Shown piece by piece: positions 1-12,500 of a stretch of DNA of 64,000 nt. This DNA comes from Anarhynchus alexandrinus (taxonomy: Eukaryota; Chordata; Aves; Charadriiformes; Charadriidae): assembly GCA_008711295.1 (NCBI GenBank), contig VUYV01000037.1, forward strand, positions 1,354,825 to 1,418,824. The letters are read 5' to 3'. A program made the translations under genes and the position numbers. Positions within the stretch are counted from its first letter, which is position 1; each line of letters starts with the position of its first letter. The notes beneath the pieces were generated by a model. The model did no database searches. It saw nothing but the letters and a program-made list of their open reading frames with translations, and was not told the DNA's origin.

Positions 1-2930
1 TTCCACCTTCACTGATACCCATTCCCTGGATGTGTAAGTGGAGGCTGGTTGGATCGCAACAGGTAACAGACAGGAGGCCGTTCTGCAAGAAGCATAATTT
101 TGTGAGTGTTTTATTCATATACTCCTCTGTTCCTGGTCGTTTTTAGGGACAGGATCCAACTAGGACCTTTAGTTTAATTTGTATATTCTTAAGAGCCATC
201 CCATCACAAAAAAATAGCAGCAATAAAAATAGCCTTGAACAGGGCCCCTTGTGCAGGGGGATGTGTTTGGTACCTCTGAAAATCAGACCACTTGTTCAGA
301 TGCCGATAAAGACCAAAGAAGTAAAGTCTGCACGTGTAAGACCCTGTCTGTGCCACATTACTCCATTATCTTCTGCAATGCCATTGCAGGGATGCAGTTA
401 AAGCCCCAAATCTTTTTTTTTTTTTTTAAAAAAAAAGGTGACTGTACTTGATAGGCCTAATCCCCCTCTAGCTGAAGTGATATCACTGGCTTCATTAGAC
501 AGTGGTGTTAGGTTCGTGTTGCTCTGCATGGGCATATTTTGAATCTCCGCTAAGTAGCAGCGTTGTCAGACAAGCGAATAACAGTGCTAACCATTTTTGT
601 TAATATTAGGGCAAAGAGACACTCCTGATATGCCATTTAGGTTAAATGCATTCTCCTTCTGTTCAGCTTGTCTGATACTGTAATGTTAAGCCAAGAACTT
701 ATCTAAGTAAAAAGATTAAACATATCTCTGAGGAATGCACAACATCATTACAGTTGAATCATGAGGTTAAAGTGTTGCACCGAGGTTGCAAAATATCAGA
801 TAGAGAAGAGATTGAAAGGATAAATCCTTACTCATTTAGCATAGTTGCCCTATTTCACCTGCTAATGAAATTGGTATGTAGAGTGCATTGGAAAGGGGCT
901 CTGCACGTTAGATGTTTCAGTACAAGTTACATTGCATTCTGCTATGGAAACTGATGGCTTATTCTAATCATTCTTTAGGCTTGTTTTTCACTTGGGATCA
1001 GAGGAATGTAATTCAAACATAAAGACAGTTGCCCATAATTCATTCTTAAAGAGCCCTATAAAGATATGTGGCCAATACTGTGGCCTCTTTCAGGAAAAAT
1101 AATGGTCAGACATTTTGCATGAAATTATCATTTCATTAATGTACCGATCGTTCCAAATGCTTTCAGACTTAAGTATGAATTAAACAGTATCATATTTATC
1201 TTAGAGCTGTAGATACAAGCCTCATCACCTGCCATAGCATTACATTTTATTTGCCTCTGGAAACAGACTTGTGTTTATATATTTGAGCATTAAAAGCCCA
1301 ATGAAGAAAAGCATTTCATCACATACTTAAACAAGTTAGCAGAGCAGGGTCTAGGGTGGGCACTAACCCTCTTCACTGGTGAGCATTTCAAAAGCAAGCA
1401 GACCAATTTTAAAACAATTAAGAAGACATTGTAAGGTGAGTCTGCCTCAAAGAGTAATTGGACTGCACTGGTACTGGATGATATTAGGGACACAGGGATA
1501 TTTTCCAGCCTTTCCCAGCAAGTTTGCATGCATAAGCTAAATGTAATATTCCTTTAAGGCAATGCATTCTACATGATGGGAAATACAGCCCGATGTTGCC
1601 TTAACATTCAGGATGGTATTTTTCAGTCAGACGGAAATGAGAGGTTTTCACCACATTTTGCATTGTGCGAGTTGTATATGACAATATTTATGTCTTAAGC
1701 TGCCAGAGGCATCCAAAGGTGGGTTTTCAACCAACAGTCAGACCGAAGATGTATTGGAAACAGATCATTAAAATAATCTAATTTAGACATGAAGTACATG
1801 CCTTAAGTGCTGTCCAAATGAAACCCACAACCTCGTGGCTGTAGCCTTTGATTCTCTTAGAAGGGAATGAAGATTTCAATGAAAGAGTTGATAGCTGTCT
1901 CAGAAAATTGTCTGTAGATCCATGTAAAGACTGTATTTTATATGAAGGCTGAGCTTCTGATCTCATCAGGCAGCTCCGCTGTGTCTGTGGTTTCCAGGCA
2001 TATCTGCCTCAACCAGCCTCTGAGCACAGCCAAGGCGGGCAGGAGCTTGAATTCTACGCCCACTTGTGCCATGAATTAGTCCTTGTAGTGCTAATCCTTG
2101 AAAAACAAGTATTTCCCTAGACAGGAGGACTAATGAGACTCATTTCCTGTAAATTTATGGCCCCTGGCTAATTGGATTTGGCTGTTGGGAAGATGAAAGA
2201 GCCACCTGAAGTTTTTCTTCCAGCTGTAGCTTCTCTATGGGCTTCTTCCTGAGTAAGTGGATTCCTGAAAGGATTCAACTCTTCCTGCTTCCTCTTCCTC
2301 GTTTGTCAAAGGCACTTTTTCCTGTGCTTACACACCTATTTTATACAATTTTTTAGGAATGCTGTTCCTACATTCTACCCACATCAAACTTGATTGGAAT
2401 TGGACAGTAGGACAGAATATCCTAGTGTGAGTACAGAAGATGTAAGAACAGAGGTCTTGCTTCTATGAACAAATCAGCTTTTGGAGGGTAGCCTAGGTCT
2501 ACAGTGCAAACTCATTGTCCCGTTCCAGAAACAAGGAGTCAGGAGCTCAGAAAAAATGCAAGTGAAGATTGGGCAAGTAGCATTAGCATCACATCAAGGG
2601 CTAAGAACCAGGACCCAAATCTGCAGCGTGCAGTAGAACTGAAGAGATTGGGGCAGGGATTTCTGCCTGAAAAAAAATGACAATTTCTCAACATCAATAT
2701 GTAGCTGTCTTCAAAAACACTTGGGCTCAGGTGCTGCCTTATCATGCTGTTTATTCCCTAGGGAATATGTTTCATTAAACAGAAATCACCATTACTCCCT
2801 GGAAACTAGAAGAGTGGCAAGAGACCATTGCCTTCATCTCAGAAGCCATCAGACAACTGCTGACATGACTTTTCAGTGGGGTACACAGAAGGAAATGGAG
2901 GGGAAGATCTTCCTTTCTCCTCTCCTTCTC
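1..2930. other. unique non-coding DNA, no gene seen
   Basis: No exon, RNA gene or recognisable repeat is visible. Open frames are short (under about 80 codons), overlap on both strands and have no domain-like composition. A run of 15 T followed directly by 9 A sits at 413-436. The part around 2095-2190 is rich in TAAT/ATTA motifs and looks like the kind of sequence that can be a conserved non-coding element, but this cannot be tested here. Confidence 0.6.
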
Positions 2931-2987
2931 TAGTTCTCCAAAACTTACTCAAGTCATCTCCCGAGCCACCTCCTCCTCTCTGCTCCA

Positions 2988-3050
2988 CCTTCAGTGAATT
3001 ATTTACCCATCCCGTGTCTTAGGTTCCTCTTCTGCACAATGAAGTCAGTG
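2988..3050 (+). repeat. faint MIR-like SINE relic (plus orientation)
   Basis: The segment can be aligned with the 'TTACTTAACC...CCTCAGTTTCCTCATCTGTAAAATG' portion of MIR/CORE-SINEs. Recognisable pieces are an ATTATTTACCC stretch, then TCTTAGGTTCCTCTTCTGCA followed by an AATGAAG. Many substitutions make this an old copy. Birds retain a small number of such amniote CORE-SINEs. Identification is by motif only. Confidence 0.4.
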
Positions 3051-3114
3051 TTACGCAAAAACAAACAACACCTGCAGCTATCCTGATGGGTACTAGAAAA
3101 CTCCAGGGTATGTT

Positions 3115-3170
3115 ATTAGCTGTAATTTATAGGTGGGAAAATTAAGATTGAGAGAATTTAAGTGACTTGG
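3115..3170 (-). repeat. MIR-like SINE relic (minus orientation)
   Basis: The plus strand reads like the reverse complement of the MIR 3' half: a GGTGGGAAAATTAAGATTGA piece corresponds to the usual GATGAGGAAACTGAGGCACA. The following GAGAATTTAAGTGACTTGG corresponds to GAGAGGTTAAGTGACTTGC. It lies only about 70 bp from a plus-oriented MIR-like piece, so the two may be separate insertions or an inverted remnant. Confidence 0.5.
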
Positions 3171-6100
3171 TCTGACAGGAATCTTCGTCCAATAACTTCA
3201 TATCAGCCTTACATGACAGCACACATCAAAATACAAGGGTTTGTGTAACTGGGTTCTAGAAAAGCAACAGCGACTTCTGTTGGTAGGGCTGTCACTTGCT
3301 TAACAGGTTAGTCCAATTCTGAAACAACCTCCCTACTTAAATTCTTTTGGCAGCCCCTATTTACTGTGATCTGGAAAGTCCAACACAACTTACTGCTAGC
3401 TGGCAGAATGCTTTGGGAGTGTGTCTTAAGCTTTGAGATTGCTGAAAATCTTCTGAGGGCTTTTATGTGTGTGGTTGGGTGAGGAAAGAGGCAGCAGAGA
3501 GAGAGAGAGAGGGAGGGGAAGAACACGTGAGATCCTTCAAAGAATGTTTGACTGGAGATTTCAGACTACAGAGAGAGAGAAAAGGTTTGGAGATTTCTGG
3601 AGATTTTTTTTTCCCAAGAGGTTAATCAAACGAGTACCTTCAGTCATTTTTAAGGATGAAAACTACCACCCAAAAAATATCCATGAAAAGGAACAAATGA
3701 ATAAATGCAAGCAAAAATTTCCTAAGCCAGCACAACTCCTGAAACATCAGTTTAATATGCCCCACATGTGAAATATTTATATGCATTCAACATCAGATGA
3801 AATTTCACAGTGGTTGTCTTACGTAACCACAAGGTTGCATTAACAAGTCTGAAGGTGACAAAAGCATGAATGAATATGGTAAGCTCTTTATGCATGAAAG
3901 AAACAAGGCCAATAAAGACCTAAAAAAACCACCTTTCATTTATTTTGTTTTTCAGGCACTGCCTATTTTTCAGTGGACTGCCTAACTGTAGATTTTTTGC
4001 AGTGCTGGGTTTGCATTGCTGCAAACCTTTACAGCCTTATATTAAATTCTACAAGTGAGTCAGGGATTTGCCTGTTTGCATTTTGTAGCCATAATTCAAG
4101 AGGCAGAGAAAGAATTATTTAACGGAGAAAATGAAAATATTATTTTATTAGGGTTATAGCCACAAGTGAGCATGGGAAACAAAGCAATTAAAGTAGGAAA
4201 TATGGAGATTTTGGTAGAAAATAAAGCACATCGAGCATGATAAAAGTCACAGTAACTTAATGTGGACCCACCTAGTTGCTTAATAACTTAAAAATGTGTC
4301 TGTATAAACATACACAAGCTGGAGAGATATAAATTTATATAGACACACTGATCTAGTGAGATTTGTGCAAGTTTCTTTGTTGACTATTATTATTATTATT
4401 GCTTTCATTATTGTTGGTTTTGCTGTTGTTGTTTTTACTAGTATTATTGTTTTTTGAGAGAGAATCCTGCCCAACATGTTTTCCTGTTTCTGCTCTTCAC
4501 AACAATATAAAACAAAGGAGAACTTAGCCAAAGCTGAAGTGAACACAACAATTCATGGCAATCACAGTTACCAAGTGTTTGGTAAACAGGTCTAGAGGAC
4601 CCATGCTGCCCAGTCCTGAGGCCAGGCTCCCCTCCATCGCAGTCACCCAGGTCATGTTATGCCATTCATGAGACTTACTGAGATCTCCCATACGTGCATT
4701 CAGTCCTGGATTTCCAGTATTCTATCTCCTACAACTGAATGGAAACCTGATTCTAAGCCTAAACCATGTTTCGCAGCCAAATTATGCCACTTAGTCTTCT
4801 ACCTACGTTGTCTTTTTGCTTTTGTGACTTGCATTTTCCTTCATGATTATAAAGAGCAACGAGATCCTTCTTAGACTTTATTCTGCTAGGCTAAGCCAAC
4901 AAAACCTTTTCATTCTCCTTGTAAGACAACTCTTCAGTCTCTCAGTGATCTAAACACTTCTTGTTTTCCCCTTTATAATGTCCCAGCTTCAGTTTATCTT
5001 CTTGAATGAGACGCTACATAAGAGGCATTGTTCTGTCAGCGACCTGTGCCTTGAACAATGGCTCCAAGATGTTCCCTGCTTCCACCACGAGCAAGACACC
5101 TCTGCATCACACCTGCCTTCCTTGTGGTTGGAAAGCAGTAGGTCTCATCTTCATCTGTGGATTAATTACTGCATGCAGACCTTCCCGTATTTCCAAGTGC
5201 CAATACCAGGATGACAGCAGGTACATATATACAACCCAAACACCCATAACAACACTTACTACAATAAGTTATCTCAGCCCATGATACTCTAATACAGTAA
5301 AAAATAGGGAAAATTAATCTCTACTATTCGGACTTATGATATGAAATATTCAACCCATAATACCCATGTGTTATTAGAAGGAGTGCTATTGAGCAGCTTT
5401 GGATACCAAATTGGTCTCCAATTAGCATTTTCTCTTGTATTTTTTTCACATCAGGGACCAGCAGGAAACCAATGAATGGCAGCTAAGCAATGAGAGAAAT
5501 AAAAGCACTTGAAAGCAAAAATCATCAAGTCAATAATAATGCTGTTCATATTATTAAGGGAAAACATAAGTGTTGCATAAATGAGCCTTATGGTTTTGTA
5601 TGCCAGTCCATAAATATGTAGTTCTGCAGACAGAAATCAAAACTAAGTGATTCACTGCAACAGATATAATTAAAGGATACGTCTGGAAATACTTTCTCCC
5701 TCCCTCCTTGACAATTTTTTTCTTCTCTTCCATACATACATCATTCTTGTCACACCAGGGAACTTTCAGTGGAGCAAATATGAATCCTTAGAGTTACAAC
5801 AATGAAATGTGCAAAAGAGAGTAGAATGGAAGACAACTTTGCGATGTTGATCATACTAATTCCTTCTGTAGCTAAAAGCTGGAGCGGAAATAATTCAAGG
5901 AGTAATTATCAAGTTAGAAATTGATAAGTACCCTGTAGGAGCTTGAAAAAAAGGAGAAGGTAGAAGTCAAAGTATCCCCAAGATGTAACCTAATACGTAA
6001 GAACATTATACTTTTAAATATGAAAATGGATCAGCTTCCTTTTCATGCAAAATTGGAAAATGTCTCCTGAATTTATCTTTAAAATTGAAATAAAACCAAC

Positions 6101-9048
6101 CACCAGCAGCAGAACACTAACATTAACTAATGAACAGTGGATATTAAGGAGAAAAAACGGTACCTAAACTATGCAAAGACTCTAAGACATACATATATCT
6201 TGCTTTCAAGCCCACTGAAGCTGCTACGGGGATACTCTGTATCAACCTGGAAAGACTTTGGATTAGTCCCAGTTTGTACTGAAGCAAAGGCAGACTTCCA
6301 GAAAATATCAAGATTTCAAGCGCCTGTGTCTTTCCAATAAAGTTAGCTAAGAAGGGGATTCAGATGCTAAAGATGCAGAAAATTCCATCCTGCGGTGATC
6401 CTTTTTCAAAAGGCACTTAAAATCTTTACCCCTTTTCTGATAAGAGTTTGAAAATATGTTATATTTTCTACCCACAAGAAAACAATCATCATCCCCACAG
6501 GCCAAAAGCATGACTGAAGTTCTGGGGAAGTACTTGCTCTTTCTTCCCCTACTACAGTTCATCAGATGGGTAATTCTCACTACTACAAGTCAGAGCCACA
6601 GGCTGTCCTCTAAATGCAGGTAGGAAGGATGAAAACTCCAGAACATGTAGGAAGGTTCGTGGCCTCCTCGTGTATTTTGGGCTATTCAGTGCACTGCCAC
6701 TGAGCTCCTGCTACCTAAAAAGAGCCCACCATCTTTCAGGTTTTCTGGTGCTTTTTTTCCATTCCTCCATTTCAAGTAAAAAGTCTCTATAGCAACTGGT
6801 TTGCATCCTGATGCATCTGAAGGATGGGGACAAAAGAGACACAGTTTATTTCAAGAGACGCTTTCATTTCCAAAAGTCACTTCTTAAACAGCATGTGCGC
6901 AATGTATGTATATACTTTGTATATACTAAGGTTCACCAGAATTCACCTGGATTCCCATGACCTCCCACAAAATGCTATGATTAAGTGCCTTATCTGAGAT
7001 TCCTGATGGGACCTGGCTCAGCAAGCGCTGTGCTCCCACCCTCTGGAAAGTTGAACCCCAAAGTTTGGTCCCAAAATAATTCAAATGAATAGTCATGTTC
7101 ATCCTTCAAACTACACTTTAGCTAGGAGCATGCTGGAAACACGCACGAGCATTTAGCCAAAGTTTCTCAGAGCAAAAGAATTATAAAAGTAATATAAAAG
7201 TAAAGCATTATTTCTTTTCCGTGTGGTGGCATTGCACTAAAGTCTTTACCATTCATTGCCCGCAATGAGAAACAAAGATAGTGAACAAGAACTTTGAAAA
7301 GAATACACAGTAACAATAAATCAGGTATCTAAAGTATTGTGTGTCTAGTTTATAATGAAAAAATATTCAGACAAAAGATTTCTCCCTGACAAAAACACTG
7401 TTCCCAAAATGCTGACATTTTGCCCTCACCTTGGCAATGTTTACTTTTCAGCTGCAGCTCTGAAAATTAGCAAGTACATGCCTTTTGCCTTTTAGGCTAA
7501 TTTAATTAAAAGCGGTACTAGATTGTATTATACCTCCTTAAAATACTGTTGTAAGAAACAGCCTGGGGAACCACTCCCCAGCTGCTTTAGAACAATGTGT
7601 AATTCTGTTTAACTTCCCAAGCAGCGAACAATGCTGGTTTATCATAACTACTTGGAAGGTTGCCATGCCACAACCTAACACTTCTTTTCTTTATTATTGT
7701 AATTTCTTACTTCTTAAACTCAGAGGATAGATACCCAATGGACTGGGGAGAGTATTTTGTGTGATTCTGACACCCTTGAGAAAACTAAACTTCACTCTTT
7801 GCTTGTCACTCATCGAGCCTGGAAAAGCTCAGGAAATACATACACACTCCAATAATTGTGCAGTGCCTTTGGATGTAAGCATCTGTGATATATAGCTATA
7901 TAATGGTTATTGGGAAGGTGCTTTGAACAGAGAAAGTATGGTGTGTGCAGCTAAAACACCATGTGTTGTGGGGCTGCAAGAGTATATGCTCTCTCCAAAA
8001 ACACGCATACCATTCTGTTGAGTTCAACATTTATAATCACATACCTCAGAAGTAGTTCAGCTCGCAAATAACGTGTAGAATTTATCTACAGAGGTAACTT
8101 AAAATGAGCGTAAACTTCAGGATGAATAGGTATAGGTCAATTTTTATAATAAGGCAGATTTCTAGTGCCTGAAATGTTTATTTGCATATCAAAGGTTACA
8201 GAAAAGAAAAGGAGTTGCTCTAGCTGGAACTGGTGATAAACTACCTTGTGATCTTAATTTCATGAAAATACAGTCCATGCGTCATAATATTCATGTAAGT
8301 TTGCTTTTATTCTGTTGAGCAGCACTGCAAGCATTTAACTCCTGATGGGAAAAAATACCTGAATTCTTTGGAAGTAGCGGACTGTAGGGAACGTCTCAGC
8401 AATGTCAAGACTGATTTTCACTGTCAGACAGAAAAGCACTGCTCTACAGGCTGGCCAGCATCACTTTTGACCCACAAGCTAAGAAGGTTTTATTTCACCC
8501 CAAACAGAAGAGAATGAGTTGGCTAGGAACCCATGTGAATGGGGAAACGTGCTCAGCACAACTCCTTGCCCAGCTTAGGAATCTGTGGGTACTCAGACCC
8601 TCCCAGGACTGCATTTTCAACAACACTATAGCAATGGAAATTCATGGCTAAGTCCAACTAGCATTCGGATAATTTGTCCCCTAGATGACAAGGATCTTCA
8701 TGTTAAGAGAAACAATAGTAAAATGGATGAAAAGATTTCTGCTTTTGGTGGAATAGAGCATTCACAGTTTAAAAACTTATTTTCTTTTTACAGGGGGCTG
8801 ATTCATTCTAGTATTTGAATACCAGAAGGGTTTGGGTTTGGATTTGTGGGGGGGGTGGCGATTTGTTTGGTTTTTTACTAGTTTTACAATAATATCAATG
8901 ATGACACAACAGAAAACATTGCAGATTTAGAGAAACACAGAAATCAATTAGGTTCCTTTTTCTTTTCTTTTTTTTCTCTTAGATATTCATTTATGACTGT
9001 AAGTAATCAAATCTACAGGAGAATCAGACTCAGGTACCTACATCCATT
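3171..9048. other. unique non-coding DNA with simple repeats
   Basis: No gene is seen. It contains an (AG)8 run at 3496-3511, a TTA/TTG-rich tract near 4.4 kb and a G8 run near 8850. Open frames of up to about 100 codons (for example 3469-3771) have low-complexity Arg/Glu-rich translations caused by the AG repeat and are not credible genes. A stretch around 7490-7680 with TTTAATTAAA and a short GGGGAACCACTCCCC palindrome is a candidate conserved element. Confidence 0.55.
4384..4455 (+). repeat. TTA/TTG-rich simple repeat
   Basis: It starts as a clean (ATT)n run and continues as interrupted TTG and ATT triplets. This is a degenerate trinucleotide microsatellite with no other feature attached. 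Confidence 0.9.
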
Positions 9049-9569
9049 TCAACGATTGTGGTTTAACCCCAGCCGGCAGCTAGGACCACACAGCTGCTTG
9101 TGCAGTTCTCCCCCCTTCCCCCAGAAAGGCAGGGAGGAGAGGGGGAAAAGGAGGACAAGGGGGAAGAAAAAAAACCTTGTGGTTTGAGATAAATACAGTT
9201 TAATAGAACAATATTAAACAATATTAAGATATAATACAACAGAAAAGGAAAATAACAATAATAATGACACAAGTCACTCTCAACACCTAGTGAATTGGTA
9301 CCTTCCTGAGCAGTGATCGTGGATGCTCACCCCTTGGCCAACCCCCATTTATATACCAAGCGTGACGTCTATGGTATGGAATATCCCATTGACCATTCCA
9401 GTCTTCTGTCTATACTCCTCCTCAGCTTCTATGGGAAACTGAAAAGAGTCCTTGGAAAGTATAAACATTGCTTAGCAACAATTAAAACAATATGCATTAT
9501 TGACAGTCCTTTCACAGCAATCACTAGAAAGAAAATTAACTCTTTCCTGGCTGAAACCAGGACATCAAC
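9049..9569 (-). repeat. solo LTR with 5-bp target-site duplication
   Basis: The LTR occupies about 9054-9564 (511 bp) and is flanked by an exact TCAAC on both sides (9049-9053 and 9565-9569). Read on the minus strand it begins TGTCCTGGTTTCAGC and ends in a GGGGTTAAACCACA-like terminus. That pattern is familiar from an LTR family common in neoavian genomes. It then shows a TATATAAA box (plus-strand 9348-9355) and an ATTATTATTG triplet tract before a pyrimidine-rich 3' part. No internal retroviral sequence, primer-binding site or second LTR adjoins it, so it is a solo LTR left by LTR-LTR recombination. A 5-bp duplication fits class III (ERVL-like) integration, though some class I elements also make 4-5 bp. 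Related to the LTR at 32354. Confidence 0.9.
9348..9355 (-). promoter_or_regulatory. TATA box of the solo LTR
   Basis: TATATAAA on the minus strand, followed by an ATGGGGG stretch. The same arrangement occurs at 32575 in the second LTR, which supports it as the U3 core promoter. Present activity is unknown. Confidence 0.6.
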
Positions 9570-12500
9570 TTAAAAAAAAAGAAACTAAACGAAAAAAAAG
9601 AACCCAAAGATGATGTCACTGATGAAAAACCTTTTACCTTTTAAAAACAATAGCCACAAAATCCTGTGATCTCCACTAATCTTTTCTCAGTCAAAATTCT
9701 TATTAAAGCCAATAGTAGTTTTGCCTAATAAAAGACAAAAAGCTCTTTCCCTAAAACTACAGTATTTTACAAAAAATATCTCAAAACTCTGCACTTGTAA
9801 TAGGGTCATCTAGAAACATTTCTGGAATGATTATAGTAGTTTTCCATAATAGTATTGCAGCCAATATTTATTCAAAGGTAGACATGAATCAGGTTAAAAT
9901 TACCCTCAAGCTGACTTTAAAATTCTGGAATCAATATTTAGGTTAGTAATTAATTAAGCTAAATTACTTTAATTAATTCATTAAATGAAATGGATTTAGT
10001 TTAAACTTTAGAAGAACCAAAAGAAGGGGATCGTTGGCAGGTGGGGCTTGCCTGCTCTTCAGATTTTCCGTTGTCTTTGTCTGTGTTTTTAAATTACTAC
10101 ATAGCTCGTCATGCCTGAATCTCCCCAGCATGCCTATATTGCTACTGGGATATATCTAATAGTTACAGAAAAGGTTCAAAGACAAGTTTTTTGTTTTTTT
10201 TTTTCACCTCACTGATTCCTTACATGACCACCAGTAAATTCCTGAATGTGCCTATGTATTTGTTTAAAAAGGAAAAGGTACACAACCAACAATAATCCAA
10301 CGTCGCAAAAGGTGCGGCAAAATTTAATTAACATTTAAACACGCTCAGTGATCTTTAGGTGACAGAGTCTAAGTACAGTGTGACTGTTACACCTTGGAGT
10401 GGTGCACAGCCATAAAAGTAAAACTCCCCACGTAGCACACCTGACAAATTAGTCTGAGAAAAATGGAGGCATGTAGCTCACACGCCACTCAATTTCTGTA
10501 GTGGGGCTATAAAAGCCTTTGTATGGGTGTGTATGCATCCGAGCACCAAGCTACATACTGCTGTTATTCTTACTGTTCCCACATATTTTCCTTTAACTGA
10601 GCAGGTTCCAGCAGTCAGATGGATTAATGACATGTTGCTTCATAACAACAAGTCAAGTGTTCCTCCTCATGAAAAGATAAAATAAAATAAAACACTTCAC
10701 TAACAAGATTCATTAAAAAGGAAAGCAGCCTGATTCAAACCGAGATCCAGCGTAGTGCACCTGCTGCACAGCCTGCCTGCTAGCTCCAGCTGTGGGTGGT
10801 GAGGAGGGGTAAAGAGCTGGATGCAATCCAGCGGTGCTTGCCCGCAAACAATGTGTTACCCTTTGGATAACATGCTAGGATGCAGAACAATTTCCCACAA
10901 AAGACCTTACGCAATTTTCCGTGTTAACTTTTGTTTCCTAAATCACAAAAGAAGGTCTTGCTGTTAAGAAAATGCAAAATTAATGAATGCATTTTTTCAG
11001 GCCTTCCCATGCTGCTATTTCTCACCTCTTATCTGATCCCCCAACACAAACGACTAGAAACAGTAAAAGCACAAACTGCAGAAACACCAAGTGAAAGAGC
11101 TGAGCCTGCTAAGTGATAGGAATCCTCAGGTCAAATCGGTGAACCCTGGGGATGCTCATCTCTTAGTTCAAACCTTCCGCAGCTCCTAAAATCAACCTCC
11201 AAAACACCATCAGTTGCAAGCCTCTTTTAGCCAATCTACCACGACATGGTGAGTATTTTAGCATCTGTAGGGCATTACCATTGCATCTTTTACACCTGTC
11301 AAACCCACCCATGCTTTTGCTGTGATTATTACTAGTGACATAAAAAACATGGTAAATGGCTTCAGAAAACTGGTAGACACAAACAAGTAGCACAGGTGTT
11401 ATTTTTTTTCTAAAACGACACATGCAAATCCACTACAGGGCTTACTATTTATGTTTCCCTTCTGTTTGTCTTATCATACGGCTATTTGCACTGTTTCTGT
11501 CATAGGTTTCAATACAGGCAACTGAATGTCATGATCCTATTGAAACCGCGGAAGCTTTGATTTCTCTGAGCCTGGATTTACGTACCCTGCCTCCTTTTTG
11601 TATTCTCTTATCCTACTGATTTCAGTTCTGAGCTGATGCATCTCTAGATGTCACGGCACGCTTTGTAGTGCCAATGTTGTGAATAAAGAAGTACTCGATG
11701 GCAGGTGGGGTAACATGCATCCAACACCAAAAGTGCCAGTTATTTTTCCACGCTCTCGCACAAGAGATCACTCTGATGGTTCTTAGGCAAGCATCAGGGC
11801 CGGGATTGAAGACTATGATGAGCCTTTAGTCTTAGAAAGGACAAATCAAGAAGTCCTAAAATAAAAAGGTTGGAAGAGATGGAAAGAGATCTTTCTAAGC
11901 CTGTCAGACAGCTACAGCTAACCAACACTATCTCATTTGCCTCGGAGCACTTCAGGAGGTAAAAGGTACAATATTTTTTTAAGTGCCAGGCTTTTGAAGT
12001 TATCCTATAGGGTGCAGTCATTGCTATTTCATGCTTTAGGGACAGATTCTGGGCTTCTCAATCACAAATTCAATAATCTAAGTGGTTGTCTTAAATCATG
12101 TGCCAAGTAAGGGAAAACATTTTGTGAATGCCGCGTGTAATAAGGTATAGAGACATTTTTGCTGGGCAAGATGAAGAAAGGACAGCTTCTCTCCCTACCG
12201 AACTTGCAAGCAAAGTGCAGGATACCGTGCCAGACAGAGACAAGCATGGCGCTAGCGGCACTCAAGCTGAATGCTGCGCTGAGCAGCCACATCTTCAGAC
12301 ATTTTGTGAGGAGGAAAGGAATTCGGCGCGTATGAAGGGAGAAGCTGTTCCAGCCATGAGGGGCAGCGTGAAAGGCTGGACTGGGAGACAAAGCGAGCAG
12401 TCAGATAGGAAGCGAAGGCAAAGGGGTGTGAAAGGGAGGGGTGCAGAAGAACTGGGGAAGGGAGGACGGAGCGAGCTCTAGCTGCAGTCTGCTCTACGTG

